Below, in pieces: positions 52,149 through 61,317 of a stretch of 64,000 bases of DNA. The DNA is from Pseudomonadota bacterium. Its GTDB lineage: Bacteria; Pseudomonadota; Alphaproteobacteria; Acetobacterales; Acetobacteraceae. Position 1 is the first letter of the stretch. Every line of letters begins with the position of its first letter. The notes below the pieces were generated by a model. It had not been told where the DNA came from. It worked only from the letters and a program-made list of their open reading frames with translations, and did not search any database. A program made the position numbers and the translations under genes. The stretch is from the NCBI GenBank assembly GCA_018240405.1, contig JAFEFW010000622.1, positions 1 through 64,000 on the forward strand. The letters run 5' to 3'.

Positions 52149-53351
52149 CTAACGCCCGGTCCGGAACATGAACTCCAGTTGCCAGCGCATCTCCTGTTGC
52201 GACATCGGAAAGACAGCGCCAGGACGCGCAGCTATGATCTGATCTGGCGGCAGCCGCCCAAGCACAATCTGCAGCGCCTGGGCGGACCGCATGGACAAGC
52301 CGGCGCGCCAGGCCAGGGCAATCAGTCCCTTTGGGCTGCGCAGTGCCACCGCCCGCTCCACGACTTCAGCGGCCACACTCGCCTTCAAGGCCAGCATGGC
52401 GCCGAGCAGTCCAGCGTCGCCGCGACGCGCCACGTCGATAAAGGTCTGCTCAGTCAGTTGTCCCGTATCACGCAGGCGGCACGCCCGCTTCCAGGCCGCT
52501 TCAATCTCGGACTCCGGCTTGGCCGGCCTCTCGGCGTTCTCAACGGCCGGCCGCTCGCGCCGCAGGCGATCCCGCACCTGCGCCTCCAAAGCCGCGGGCA
52601 GATCGCTACGAGCGCTGAGCACCTCGAGAAGATGCACGGCAACGGTTTCGGCCAGCAGGCGTGCTGCGGCGAGCGGCAGCGCCGGGCGCCGGACCAGCGG
52701 TTCCTGCCACGCCACCTCTCTGGCAGCGCGTGCCACCAGGGCGTCGAGCGTTGCCTCTATGATCTGTGCTGCGGGATTCTCCAGCAAGGCCGCGATAGCG
52801 TCCGAGTGTGCCGCTTGTACAATAGCCTCGGAGACCCGGGCATCGAGCGCGGGACGGCGCGCAACGGCCGTAATGGTGTCCGGCGTTGGCGCAGCGACGA
52901 TCAGCGCAATCAGATCCTCTGATGTCAGCACTGGCGAAAAGCGGATCACCGGCTCGCAGACCATGATTTTCGGATCATGGGCCAGCGCCAGGATCAGGTT
53001 GCGCGGCGCCTCCGGCATCGACTTCAGCACGTCCGCGATGGTAGCCCGTACCCGCTCTGCTTCGTCGGCGACCAATTGCTTCAGGATGGTGAGCGTGTGC
53101 TGCCTGAGGACGGCCTGTGCTTCGTCGTTCAAGGTCGGCACCAGCGCCGCGAGCTTACGGCCCAAGAGCGCACGCACCCGTTCATCCCGATCGCAGGCTA
53201 GCGCCGCATCGACCTCTGGCGGCGCGACTGGATTAAGGGCCAGCGTCGCCCGCACCGTGACCGCGGGGTCCGCGACCAGGATTGCCAGGACATCCCGGTC
53301 AGCGGCTTTGCTGGCGCTCTTCCTGACGCGGGTGGCTTCGTCGACAGGCAT
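52149..53351 (-). CDS. DUF2336 domain protein
   Basis: 400 aa, predicted all-helical with HEAT-like repeats (DVLAILVADPAVTVRATLAL, RVRALLGRKLAALVP, LILALAHDPKIMVCEPVIRF). The family is mostly alphaproteobacterial and has no established role, although it often sits beside signalling genes. It starts at 53351, where its ATG overlaps the stop of the upstream GGDEF gene by one base (TGATG), so the two proteins are made together. The C-terminus is ordinary (MSQQEMRWQLEFMFRTGR), with no catalytic motif visible. Confidence 0.85.
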   Translation of the reverse strand: MPVDEATRVRKSASKAADRDVLAILVADPAVTVRATLALNPVAPPEVDAALACDRDERVRALLGRKLAALVPTLNDEAQAVLRQHTLTILKQLVADEAERVRATIADVLKSMPEAPRNLILALAHDPKIMVCEPVIRFSPVLTSEDLIALIVAAPTPDTITAVARRPALDARVSEAIVQAAHSDAIAALLENPAAQIIEATLDALVARAAREVAWQEPLVRRPALPLAAARLLAETVAVHLLEVLSARSDLPAALEAQVRDRLRRERPAVENAERPAKPESEIEAAWKRACRLRDTGQLTEQTFIDVARRGDAGLLGAMLALKASVAAEVVERAVALRSPKGLIALAWRAGLSMRSAQALQIVLGRLPPDQIIAARPGAVFPMSQQEMRWQLEFMFRTGR

Positions 53352-54751
53352 CAGTCACCGCGCAGGAGAGAGACGCGCCAGTGGCCGCGGCCGCCGCGCT
53401 TGACCTCGTACATAGCCTCATCCGCGCGCCGGATAAGGCTGTCGATCGGTTCGTGGCTCCCGGGACGGCGGGTGGCGATACCGATCGACAGCCCAAGACC
53501 GGAAACCGGCTCCGGCACCTGCGCCGCCAATTCCACCGGCGCCTCGCAGCGCAAACGCTCTGCCCGCTCTGCGGCTGTCAGATGATCAGCTCCGCTCATC
53601 CAGACCGCGAATTCATCGCCGCCAAAGCGCCCGACGAGGTCGGTGGGGCGGACCAGATCGCGTAGCAGGGCGGCGGCCGTCATCAGGACCTGATCGCCAA
53701 CCTCGTGCCCGAACCGGTCATTGACCGACTTGAAACAATCCATATCCACGAACATCAGCGTGCCCGGAAGGCCTTCCTGGTCCAGGCGGTCGGTGTGGCG
53801 ATGCATCTCCTCCATGAAGGCTCGGCGATTGAGAAGCCCCGTCAGCGGGTCGGTGCGCGCCTGCTTGCCCATCTCATATTGAATGGCCTCGTGCTCCAGG
53901 ATCATGCGGATGATCCCGCCGGCGGACCGCGCGAGCAGGATATCGTCCTTGTCCCAGGGACGCGGATCGGTGCTGCGCCACACAGCGAGCGCCGCCCGAG
54001 CATCAAAGCGCGTCTTGCAGCCGACCGCCAGCAGGGCGCGCCCGTCCAGCGTTACGGTCTGGGTCGGCTCAATTCCGTGTTGCACAGCAAGATCGATAGC
54101 CGTCGACCACAATGTTTCACACCCGGCCCCGGCGAGGTGCATCAACTCCGAACGGCCATCCAAGTGGGCAGCGACCACCGCAGCGCCATCCGCTGCCAGC
54201 GCATTCACCAGGGCGGCGAGAGCCGCATCCATCATGCGCGGCGCCATCACCTCCTGCGCGACACCCCACAGGATAAAATCCAGTACCTCGCCGCGCCGAA
54301 GACTGCCGGCGATCCGTGAGGCGTGCAGGTGGTATTGGGTGACATCGAAACCGATGCCGCGTGTGCCGGCGGGGCGCCCGTTTGCACCTATCAGCGGCGC
54401 GGTGGAGAACGACAGGCACGCCGTGCTGCCGTCGTAACGGCGGACCCAGGTCTTACCGGCCCGCGCCGCTTGGTTCGCGCGGAACGGATTGAAGCTGATG
54501 GAACGAGCCGCGGGGTCCAGGACGAGTGCTGACGGCTGTCCAACCAAGGTGCCGGACGGCCAGCCAAGTGCGTTGCCAGGTGCAACGAAGGTGAACCGGC
54601 CCTTGTTATTCGTTTCGAAGGCGAGATCGGCGCCCAGCAGCACCAGGTCCTGCCACCGCTCCCGGCTGCTCAGCAGCGGACGGTTGACCAGGGTTGCGGC
54701 CTCACGCGTGGACGGACCGGCGGAGGACGGTTGCAGCTGGGTCTCAGTCAT
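53351..54751 (-). CDS. PAS-GAF-GGDEF diguanylate cyclase
   Basis: 466 aa from ATG 54751. A PAS-like domain spans ~30-140 (LAFETNNKGRFTFVAPGNAL ... FSTAPLIGANGRPAGTRGIG), and a GAF-like domain ~160-290. The GGDEF domain is at ~300-460, with DPLTGLLNRRAF, RFGGDEF at 375-381 and an RPTD inhibitory site five residues earlier. All residues for c-di-GMP synthesis are present. There is no membrane segment, so it should be a cytosolic sensor. It is the first gene of a two-gene unit with the DUF2336 protein. Confidence 0.9.
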   Translation of the reverse strand: MTETQLQPSSAGPSTREAATLVNRPLLSSRERWQDLVLLGADLAFETNNKGRFTFVAPGNALGWPSGTLVGQPSALVLDPAARSISFNPFRANQAARAGKTWVRRYDGSTACLSFSTAPLIGANGRPAGTRGIGFDVTQYHLHASRIAGSLRRGEVLDFILWGVAQEVMAPRMMDAALAALVNALAADGAAVVAAHLDGRSELMHLAGAGCETLWSTAIDLAVQHGIEPTQTVTLDGRALLAVGCKTRFDARAALAVWRSTDPRPWDKDDILLARSAGGIIRMILEHEAIQYEMGKQARTDPLTGLLNRRAFMEEMHRHTDRLDQEGLPGTLMFVDMDCFKSVNDRFGHEVGDQVLMTAAALLRDLVRPTDLVGRFGGDEFAVWMSGADHLTAAERAERLRCEAPVELAAQVPEPVSGLGLSIGIATRRPGSHEPIDSLIRRADEAMYEVKRGGRGHWRVSLLRGD

Positions 54752-54865
54752 ACGTGGCGCGCTTCCGCATCCCATCGATGGGTACGGAGTCACGCACAGA
54801 TTTCTTAACGAAACGTTGCTGCCTAGGGAGAATTGCCGCATCGGCTGGTACGGCGGCCTAAGCAC

Positions 54866-54891
54866 CCTGGCTGCCGCGGACGGCAACCAGG
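54866..54891 (-). terminator. Terminator hairpin after enolase
   Basis: CCTGGCTGCCG (54866-54876), loop CGGA and CGGCAACCAGG (54881-54891) form an 11-bp stem; the single mismatch becomes a G-U pair in the minus-strand RNA. It begins 22 nt beyond the enolase stop. There is no U-tract. Confidence 0.5.
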
Positions 54892-54913
54892 ATCACGTGC
54901 TCGGATGCTGCGG

Positions 54914-56227
<1,314 letters not shown>

Positions 56228-56257
56228 CTATCACCTTGGCCGCACGGCTGCCAGAGC

Positions 56258-56279
56258 GGCTTGCGCCGCGGCGCAAGCC
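56258..56279 (-). terminator. Terminator hairpin between EamA and enolase genes
   Basis: A perfect 10-bp stem GGCTTGCGCC / GGCGCAAGCC with a 2-base centre lies 18 nt past the EamA stop codon, before the enolase start. Confidence 0.55.
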
Positions 56280-56297
56280 CGGGACGCAATTGTCCGG

Positions 56298-57188
56298 TCA
56301 CCGCGTGCGGACGAGCTGGAACGCAATAAGCGAGGCAATCATCAGCGCGGCGCCGGCGCCCTGGGTCAGCGTCAGTGTCTCACCCAGCAGCAGCATACTG
56401 AACAGCGTGGTCAGCAACGGCTCCAGGTTCATAATCAGAGCGGTACGGAACGGGCCGATGCGGGCGGTAGAGATGTAGATCAGCAGCGTCGACAGAGTCG
56501 TGGTGATCGTGACGCCGAGGAACGCCCCCCATCCGGCCAGCGACTGCGGCATGCTGAATTGGCCAATGATCGCAATCGCAACGAGGTAGACGGCGGTCGA
56601 CGGCACCATCGAGTACCAGGTGGTCAGGCGGGCATCGGCCTGGTTCAGATAGGCGCGTGTCATCAGCAGCGTCACGACACGGGCGATGGCGGCTATGAAG
56701 GCGCAGGCGAGGCCAAGCGGCGCCAGATACTCCAGGTGGAACCCGAGCATCAGACCAAGGCCGATGAACGCGGCAAACGCGGCCAGCAGGGCGCGCCAGC
56801 CGACGCGATCAACGCCGGTCGCCGCGCCGGCAAGACCGGTCAGCAGCGGATAAACAAAATATGCCAGGATCGCGATCGACACCGGCAGCAGCGCAATCGA
56901 CTCCAGCAGGCCGAACATGGTGACGGAGAACAGCAGGCCGATGCCCAGCGCGATCAGACGCTCACGGGGCGTATGCCGGCGCGGCGGCCGACCAACGCGC
57001 AGCCAGACCATAAAGAACAGCACCACCACGACGCCGCGCAGGCCGGCCAGCGACAGCGCATCCATGCCGGAGAGGAACACCACCTTCAGCAGGATGTCGG
57101 CGATGCTGAAGGAGACGGCGGCGGTGACTCCGTACAGCAGGTCCGAGGTACGACGCGGCAGCACAGCCGGGGCAGCAGTGGTGCTCAT
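56298..57188 (-). CDS. EamA/DMT-family transporter
   Basis: 296 aa with about ten hydrophobic helices in two repeated five-helix halves, the drug/metabolite transporter (EamA) layout. The first half starts LLYGVTAAVSFSIADILLKV. The second half contains VPSTAVYLVAIAIIGQF and the conserved end region LEPLLTTLFSMLLLGETLTL. The start is taken at ATG 57188, because the preceding 33 codons are Ala/Pro-rich and not membrane-like. Substrate unknown; family members export amino acids, metabolites or drugs. Confidence 0.85.
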   Translation of the reverse strand: MSTTAAPAVLPRRTSDLLYGVTAAVSFSIADILLKVVFLSGMDALSLAGLRGVVVVLFFMVWLRVGRPPRRHTPRERLIALGIGLLFSVTMFGLLESIALLPVSIAILAYFVYPLLTGLAGAATGVDRVGWRALLAAFAAFIGLGLMLGFHLEYLAPLGLACAFIAAIARVVTLLMTRAYLNQADARLTTWYSMVPSTAVYLVAIAIIGQFSMPQSLAGWGAFLGVTITTTLSTLLIYISTARIGPFRTALIMNLEPLLTTLFSMLLLGETLTLTQGAGAALMIASLIAFQLVRTR

Positions 57189-57405
57189 GCCGCGGGCTTT
57201 AGCAAACGGCGCAGTCGGGTCGCCGATGGTTGGGCCGGCATGCGGCGCCAATCGGGCTGAGGCATCGAATTGGGCTTTCCTGGACACGGGCGGGTTCGTC
57301 CCGCCGGTTGATTCGAGGGACGAGTGTGGCGGGCTTCCGCCGGAGGGTCCAGGGTTGCGGCACCGGGTGGCTGGGTTCGCCTGTATTAGCCCCCGTGTGT
57401 TGATG

Positions 57406-57422
57406 TGGCGCCGGCGGCGCCA
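57406..57422 (-). terminator. Hairpin after the small membrane protein gene
   Basis: TGGCGCC, loop GGC and GGCGCCA form a perfect 7-bp stem 9 nt past the stop codon. No U-tract. The rest of the 57189-57431 gap shows no gene. Confidence 0.35.
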
Positions 57423-57431
57423 GCCTCGGGG

Positions 57432-57986
57432 TCAGGCGAAGCGGTATGGTGTCTGCGGATTGGTCCGGCCAAGAGCCCGTGCAATCGCATGCAGAATCAG
57501 CAGTGCGGCGAAGGCGATGAGGTTGACGACGAAGGCCTGCCGCAGCGCCGCCAGCGAAAAAGCGGCAGGGTCTGCATTCAGCCATGTGCCAGCCTCATAC
57601 AGCACAAGCTGATAGCCGGCGAAGGCCGCAACGAAGGGCAGGCTGAAACCAAGCCGCACCGGCCGCGGCGAGGCAAAAGCCGCCGCGGCGCCCAGTGCGG
57701 CGAGGGCAGCGAGGCCGGTCACAGTACCCCAGACCAAGCCATCAAGTGTCCAGGGATAATAGGACAGCCCGAAGCCAATTGCCTGATTGGCCAGCCAGAC
57801 CAGCAGCACGGCCGCTATGCCATCGATCCAGTGCATGGTCAGTGCTGCGATGCTGGCGACAGCAACGAAGGGCATCGAGCAGGCGAGCAGGAAGCTACCG
57901 CCCACACCGGCGAAAACAACAACACTCAACCACGACGCACGCAACGCACTCCAAGCCGGCGCTGCAGCAGGGACAGGCTGGGACAT
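57432..57986 (-). CDS. Small integral membrane protein, unknown
   Basis: 184 aa with about five hydrophobic helices: SVVVFAGVGGSFLLACSMPF, DGIAAVLLVWLANQAIGFGL, GLAALAALGAAAAF, FVAAFAGYQLVLYEAG and NLIAFAALLILHAIARAL. No family recognised. The start ATG 57986 is followed by a short polar lead. It lies 91 bp downstream of the enoyl-CoA hydratase gene on the same strand, beyond a hairpin, so probably a separate unit. Confidence 0.7.
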   Translation of the reverse strand: MSQPVPAAAPAWSALRASWLSVVVFAGVGGSFLLACSMPFVAVASIAALTMHWIDGIAAVLLVWLANQAIGFGLSYYPWTLDGLVWGTVTGLAALAALGAAAAFASPRPVRLGFSLPFVAAFAGYQLVLYEAGTWLNADPAAFSLAALRQAFVVNLIAFAALLILHAIARALGRTNPQTPYRFA

Positions 57987-58028
57987 GGTAGACCGTCGCT
58001 CCCTTCAGCGGCCGGGCCAGTCCGGCAG

Positions 58029-58055
58029 GGCTGGCCCGCCCCATACCGGCCAGCC
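58029..58055 (-). terminator. Terminator hairpin after the enoyl-CoA hydratase gene
   Basis: GGCTGGCC (58029-58036), an 11-nt loop and GGCCAGCC (58048-58055) form a perfect 8-bp stem 22 nt beyond the stop codon. Confidence 0.45.
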
Positions 58056-58077
58056 TACGCCGCCGCGGGCTTGCGGG

Positions 58078-58854
58078 CTAGCGGTTCTTCCAGTCCGGCT
58101 TGCGCTTCTCGGCAAAGGCCTTGGGACCCTCGATGTAGTCCTGGCTGTCGATGTTCTCCTGCTGCGCCGGGTAGATCGTGCGCATCGCCGTTTCCAGCTT
58201 CTGCTCGTCCAGGCCCAGATAGGACGCCTGCTTCGACGCGCGCACCGCTTTCGGCGAGCATTCCAGGATCTGGGCAGCCCAGCGCTTAGCCCCTTCCAGC
58301 GCCTGGCCTTCCGGCACCACCTCGGTGACGAAGCCGAGTTCGAACCCTTCCCTGGCCTGGACGCGGCGGCCGGTCAGGATCATCCCCATCGCTTTCTTCA
58401 TGGGGATCATCCGCGGCAGACGGTGCACGCCGCCACCGCCGGCAATCAGGCCGACGCGCGGTTCCGGCAGGGCGAAGGTGGCATTCTCGGCAGCGATGAT
58501 GATGTCGCAGGCCAGTGCCGTCTCGAACCCGCCGCCCATGGCAAAGCCGTTGACCGCGGCGATCATCGGCTTGAACAGGTCGAAGCGGTGGCAGATGCCG
58601 GCGAAGCCGCGCGGGCCGTTCGGCCGCCGCTTGCCCGCCGCCTGCACCTTCAGATCATTGCCAGCCGAGAAGGCTCTGTCCCCGGCCCCGGTGATGATGC
58701 CGACCCACAGGTCGTCGCGGGCGGCGAACTCGTCCCACACCTCGGCGAGTTCGTCGTTCGCGTCGGCGTGGAGCGCGTTGTAGACCTCGGGCCGGTTGAG
58801 CGTAACGATGCGCAGCGGGCCCTGGTCCTCGACGATGCAGTACTGCCGCGCCAT
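58078..58854 (-). CDS. Enoyl-CoA hydratase
   Basis: 258 aa, the usual crotonase length. RIVTLNRPEVYNALHADAND is the N-terminal signature, GDRAFSAGNDLKV the oxyanion hole, and NGFAMGGGFETALACDIIIA the second oxyanion loop. ATFALPEPRVGLIAGGGGVHRL carries one family glutamate position. The ATG (58854) overlaps the stop of the CoA-transferase by one base (TGATG). The pair probably activates an acid as its CoA ester, then hydrates it. Carnitine/crotonobetaine-like substrates are one possibility. Confidence 0.92.
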   Translation of the reverse strand: MARQYCIVEDQGPLRIVTLNRPEVYNALHADANDELAEVWDEFAARDDLWVGIITGAGDRAFSAGNDLKVQAAGKRRPNGPRGFAGICHRFDLFKPMIAAVNGFAMGGGFETALACDIIIAAENATFALPEPRVGLIAGGGGVHRLPRMIPMKKAMGMILTGRRVQAREGFELGFVTEVVPEGQALEGAKRWAAQILECSPKAVRASKQASYLGLDEQKLETAMRTIYPAQQENIDSQDYIEGPKAFAEKRKPDWKNR

Positions 58855-60071
58855 CAGCCGATCACCGAGGCGGACTTCAGCTCCTCGATGGCGCTGCCTT
58901 CCATCTTCAGCCAATCGCCGAGGACGTTGGCGCCGTGCTCACCCAGCAACGGCGCCGGGCCGACCGGCGGGGTGGCGCCGCCGAAGCGGACGGGCCACCC
59001 GCTCATGACATAGTCGCCGACCTTGGGGTGCTTCATGGTCTGGCGGATGCCACGTTCCTGGAAATTTTTGTCGGCCATGAGTTCGCAGGTGTCGAGCACG
59101 GCGCCGGCCGGGATGGTGGCGCTGCCGACCAGGCGCATCGCCTCATGCTTGTCATGCTGCCGCGTCCAGGAAGAGACAATGGCGTCGACTTCCTCGCGGC
59201 GTTCCGTGCGGGCTTCGGGCGTGGAGTAGTTCGGGTCGCCAATCAGGTCCTCGCGGCCCATCACCTTCAGCAGGCGGTCCCAATGCTGCGGGTTGGCGGC
59301 GCTGGTGTAGATGTAGACGTAGTCGTTCGGGCCGCCGCCCTTGCACGGGTAGACGCCGATTGGTGGGTTGCCGCCGCCCACCGTCTTCGACCCGGCGCGC
59401 GGCGCCACCTTGCCGGTGCGCTCTGTATAGGTGAAGGCGTTGCGGATGTAGTGCAGGATGGAGTCCTGCATGGCGAGTTGCAGATGCTCGCCCTGGCCGG
59501 TGCGCTGCTTGCGCACATACGCGGCGAGGATGGAGATCGCCATCAGCATGCCGGTGCCGGTATCGCCGATCGTTGCGCCGGGCTTGCAGGGCGGACCGTC
59601 CTCTTCGCCGGTGATGGACATCAGGCCGCCGACCGCCTGGGCGATCATGTCGAAGGCGAGGTTGTTCTCATGCGGGCTGCCGGTGCCGAAGCCCTTCACC
59701 TGGCAATAGATGATGCCGGGGTTGATCGCCTTGATGATGTCGTAGCCGAGGCCGAGGCGCTCGATCGCGCCGGGGGCGAAATTCTCGATCATCACGTCGG
59801 CGTTCTTCGCCAGGTCCTTGACGATCTGCAGGCCGCGCGGGTCTTTCAGGTTGACGGCGATGGAGCGCTTGTTGGCGTTGTACTGCAGGAAATAGAACGC
59901 GTCGTGCGCCACCTTGCCGGCGACCGAGCGACCGGGATCACCGACGCCGGGGTTCTCGACCTTCACCACGTCGGCGCCCATCCAGGCCAGCGCCTCGGTG
60001 CAGGACGGTCCGGCTTCGAACTGGGTCAGGTCCAGGATTTTCAGTCCGGTGAGGCAGTTCTCTCCGCTCAT
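58854..60071 (-). CDS. CaiB/BaiF family (class III) CoA-transferase
   Basis: 405 aa. Moves CoA between acids, forming an acyl-CoA. The N-terminus has GLKILDLTQFEAGPSCTEAL, then VVKVENPGVGDPGR and YFLQYNANKRSIAVNL. The catalytic aspartate lies in PGATIGDTGTGM near residue 170. It is the first gene of a coupled pair with the enoyl-CoA hydratase. Acceptor acid unknown. Confidence 0.93.
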   Translation of the reverse strand: MSGENCLTGLKILDLTQFEAGPSCTEALAWMGADVVKVENPGVGDPGRSVAGKVAHDAFYFLQYNANKRSIAVNLKDPRGLQIVKDLAKNADVMIENFAPGAIERLGLGYDIIKAINPGIIYCQVKGFGTGSPHENNLAFDMIAQAVGGLMSITGEEDGPPCKPGATIGDTGTGMLMAISILAAYVRKQRTGQGEHLQLAMQDSILHYIRNAFTYTERTGKVAPRAGSKTVGGGNPPIGVYPCKGGGPNDYVYIYTSAANPQHWDRLLKVMGREDLIGDPNYSTPEARTERREEVDAIVSSWTRQHDKHEAMRLVGSATIPAGAVLDTCELMADKNFQERGIRQTMKHPKVGDYVMSGWPVRFGGATPPVGPAPLLGEHGANVLGDWLKMEGSAIEELKSASVIG

Positions 60072-60190
60072 GGCTTGGCATTCCCCTGTTTGGCGTTTGC
60101 GGGGAGGCTAGCGTGCGGGGGTGGGGGTGTCGAGAGATGCGGCTCTGGGGCGATGGCGTCAGGGCGCGCCGCCGGTCGAGCCCAGCCGCA

Positions 60191-60493
60191 CTAGACCCAC
60201 CTGGGCGCTTCCACCAGCGATGGAAGGCGCAATTGCACCCTATCCCAGACGACGCCAATGTCGATACGATTGTAGGCGTGGCGGAGGCGATTCCCCATGG
60301 CTCGATTTCATGCAATGGCTGACCAGGAAGAATTGATTCGCCCTCCGCTCCCAGGCAATACGCAGCGTCACAATTCGCTCGAGACAGCGTTCTACGGCAT
60401 CACGGACCAAGCCATTCCGTTCGAAATCATCCTGTCCAGATCACCAATATACGTCTGAACGAGCTCAGCATAATACAAGATGTCTCAAGCCAT
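60191..60493 (-). pseudogene. Decayed hepT-like HEPN (DUF86) toxin gene
   Basis: Not visible as one open frame, but translated pieces in different frames spell a DUF86/HepT protein in order. DILYYAELVQTYIGDLDRM comes first (with TGA two codons after the ATG at 60493), then LVRDAVERCLERIV in a second frame, LHEIEPWGIAS in a third, and GNRLRHAYNRIDIGVVWDRV back in the first frame, ending at TAG 60191. The last piece has the HEPN RNase signature R-x4-6-H (RLRHAY). At least one nonsense change and two or three frameshifts or small deletions are required. It sits 15 bp after mntA, the normal HEPN/MNT operon order. Confidence 0.7.
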
Positions 60494-60508
60494 TCATCCG
60501 CTGGATAC

Positions 60509-61006
60509 TTAAAAGGCATTCAGCCGGTCCCGCTCAATCCGCGCCCGGACCCGAGGCTTTTCAATCGGCGCTGTGATAAGGTCCACTCGCCTGCCCAGGA
60601 GCAATGCGAGATGCTCCTCCAGTTCAACGAGCCTGAAGAGGTCGACACGCCTGGTCTTGTCCAGCACGGCGAGTAAGTCGATATCGCTTTCCGTACCTGC
60701 TTCGCCCCGCGCGACCGATCCGAACAATGCGAGGTGCAGAATACCCGCGTCGCGCAGGCTCCCTTCATGGGATCGCAACGTCGCAAGGACGTCGCCGGCA
60801 ATCGGCGGTGCCGGGATGTCGCTCGTGATCAGCCTCCGCGCACGCTGTACTACAGGGCAAGCCCGGCAACATTGTAACCAGCCTCCCGGCGACCGATAGC
60901 GGCGGAGACGTGCCAGATCGGGCCGCGTGGCTTTCGCCAGGCGCACCGGGTGGGTGTCAAAGACCCCTTGATCTCCGCCGCCGGACACGCCAGCCTTCAG
61001 TCCCAT
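60509..61006 (-). CDS. mntA: MNT-type nucleotidyltransferase (MntA-like antitoxin)
   Basis: Open frame of 165 aa with an intact minimal nucleotidyltransferase domain in residues ~65-165. The core motif is GSVARGEAGTESDIDLL (GSx10DxD, Asp108 and Asp110), with a third acidic site in RRVDLITAP. In working HEPN/MNT systems MntA adds AMP to HepT and blocks its RNase. The first ~60 residues (ATG 61006) do not look like the family. A GGAGG near residue 58 suggests a later start, but no ATG, GTG or TTG follows it at a useful distance, so the true start may be damaged. Its toxin gene is decayed. Confidence 0.7.
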   Translation of the reverse strand: MGLKAGVSGGGDQGVFDTHPVRLAKATRPDLARLRRYRSPGGWLQCCRACPVVQRARRLITSDIPAPPIAGDVLATLRSHEGSLRDAGILHLALFGSVARGEAGTESDIDLLAVLDKTRRVDLFRLVELEEHLALLLGRRVDLITAPIEKPRVRARIERDRLNAF

Positions 61007-61289
61007 GGTTGAGCCCGTGAGTCTGAACCACTATCGCGATGACCAGCTTTGGGCGGTCATCGCCTCGATCGGCCGCACAACGCGGATCGCCGCCGTATTT
61101 TCGTCCCGTCTCGCCGCCTTGTCCGACCGAGAGTGGCGCGAACAGCAGGTCAAGGACTACGCCAACTTCCTGCGGAGTTCCCGCCAGCCCGCCCCCTACT
61201 ACTCGGTCAAGCCGATCAAGCGGGCAGAGCTCCCGCGATCGTGGCGTCCGTTGCCGGCCCTGGGGTTCCTCCAGGGCCAGTTTAGTTAG
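61005..61289 (+). CDS. Small hypothetical protein
   Basis: 94 aa with a natural-looking composition (MVEPVSLNHYRDDQLWAVIA, REWREQQVKDYANFLRSS, PYYSVKPIKRAELPRSWRPL) but no family recognised. Its ATG overlaps the ATG of the mntA frame on the other strand inside CCATGG. No ribosome site is visible. Other frames are also open here, so this call is tentative. Confidence 0.4.
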   Translation: MVEPVSLNHYRDDQLWAVIASIGRTTRIAAVFSSRLAALSDREWREQQVKDYANFLRSSRQPAPYYSVKPIKRAELPRSWRPLPALGFLQGQFS

Positions 61290-61317
61290 AGCGAGGCGCG
61301 GAGGTCCTTGAGCTACC

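Noticed and set aside
60113-60190. Short open frames just downstream of the decayed hepT
   Set aside because: They are short, Arg-rich and start without ribosome sites; the region is better explained as intergenic DNA.
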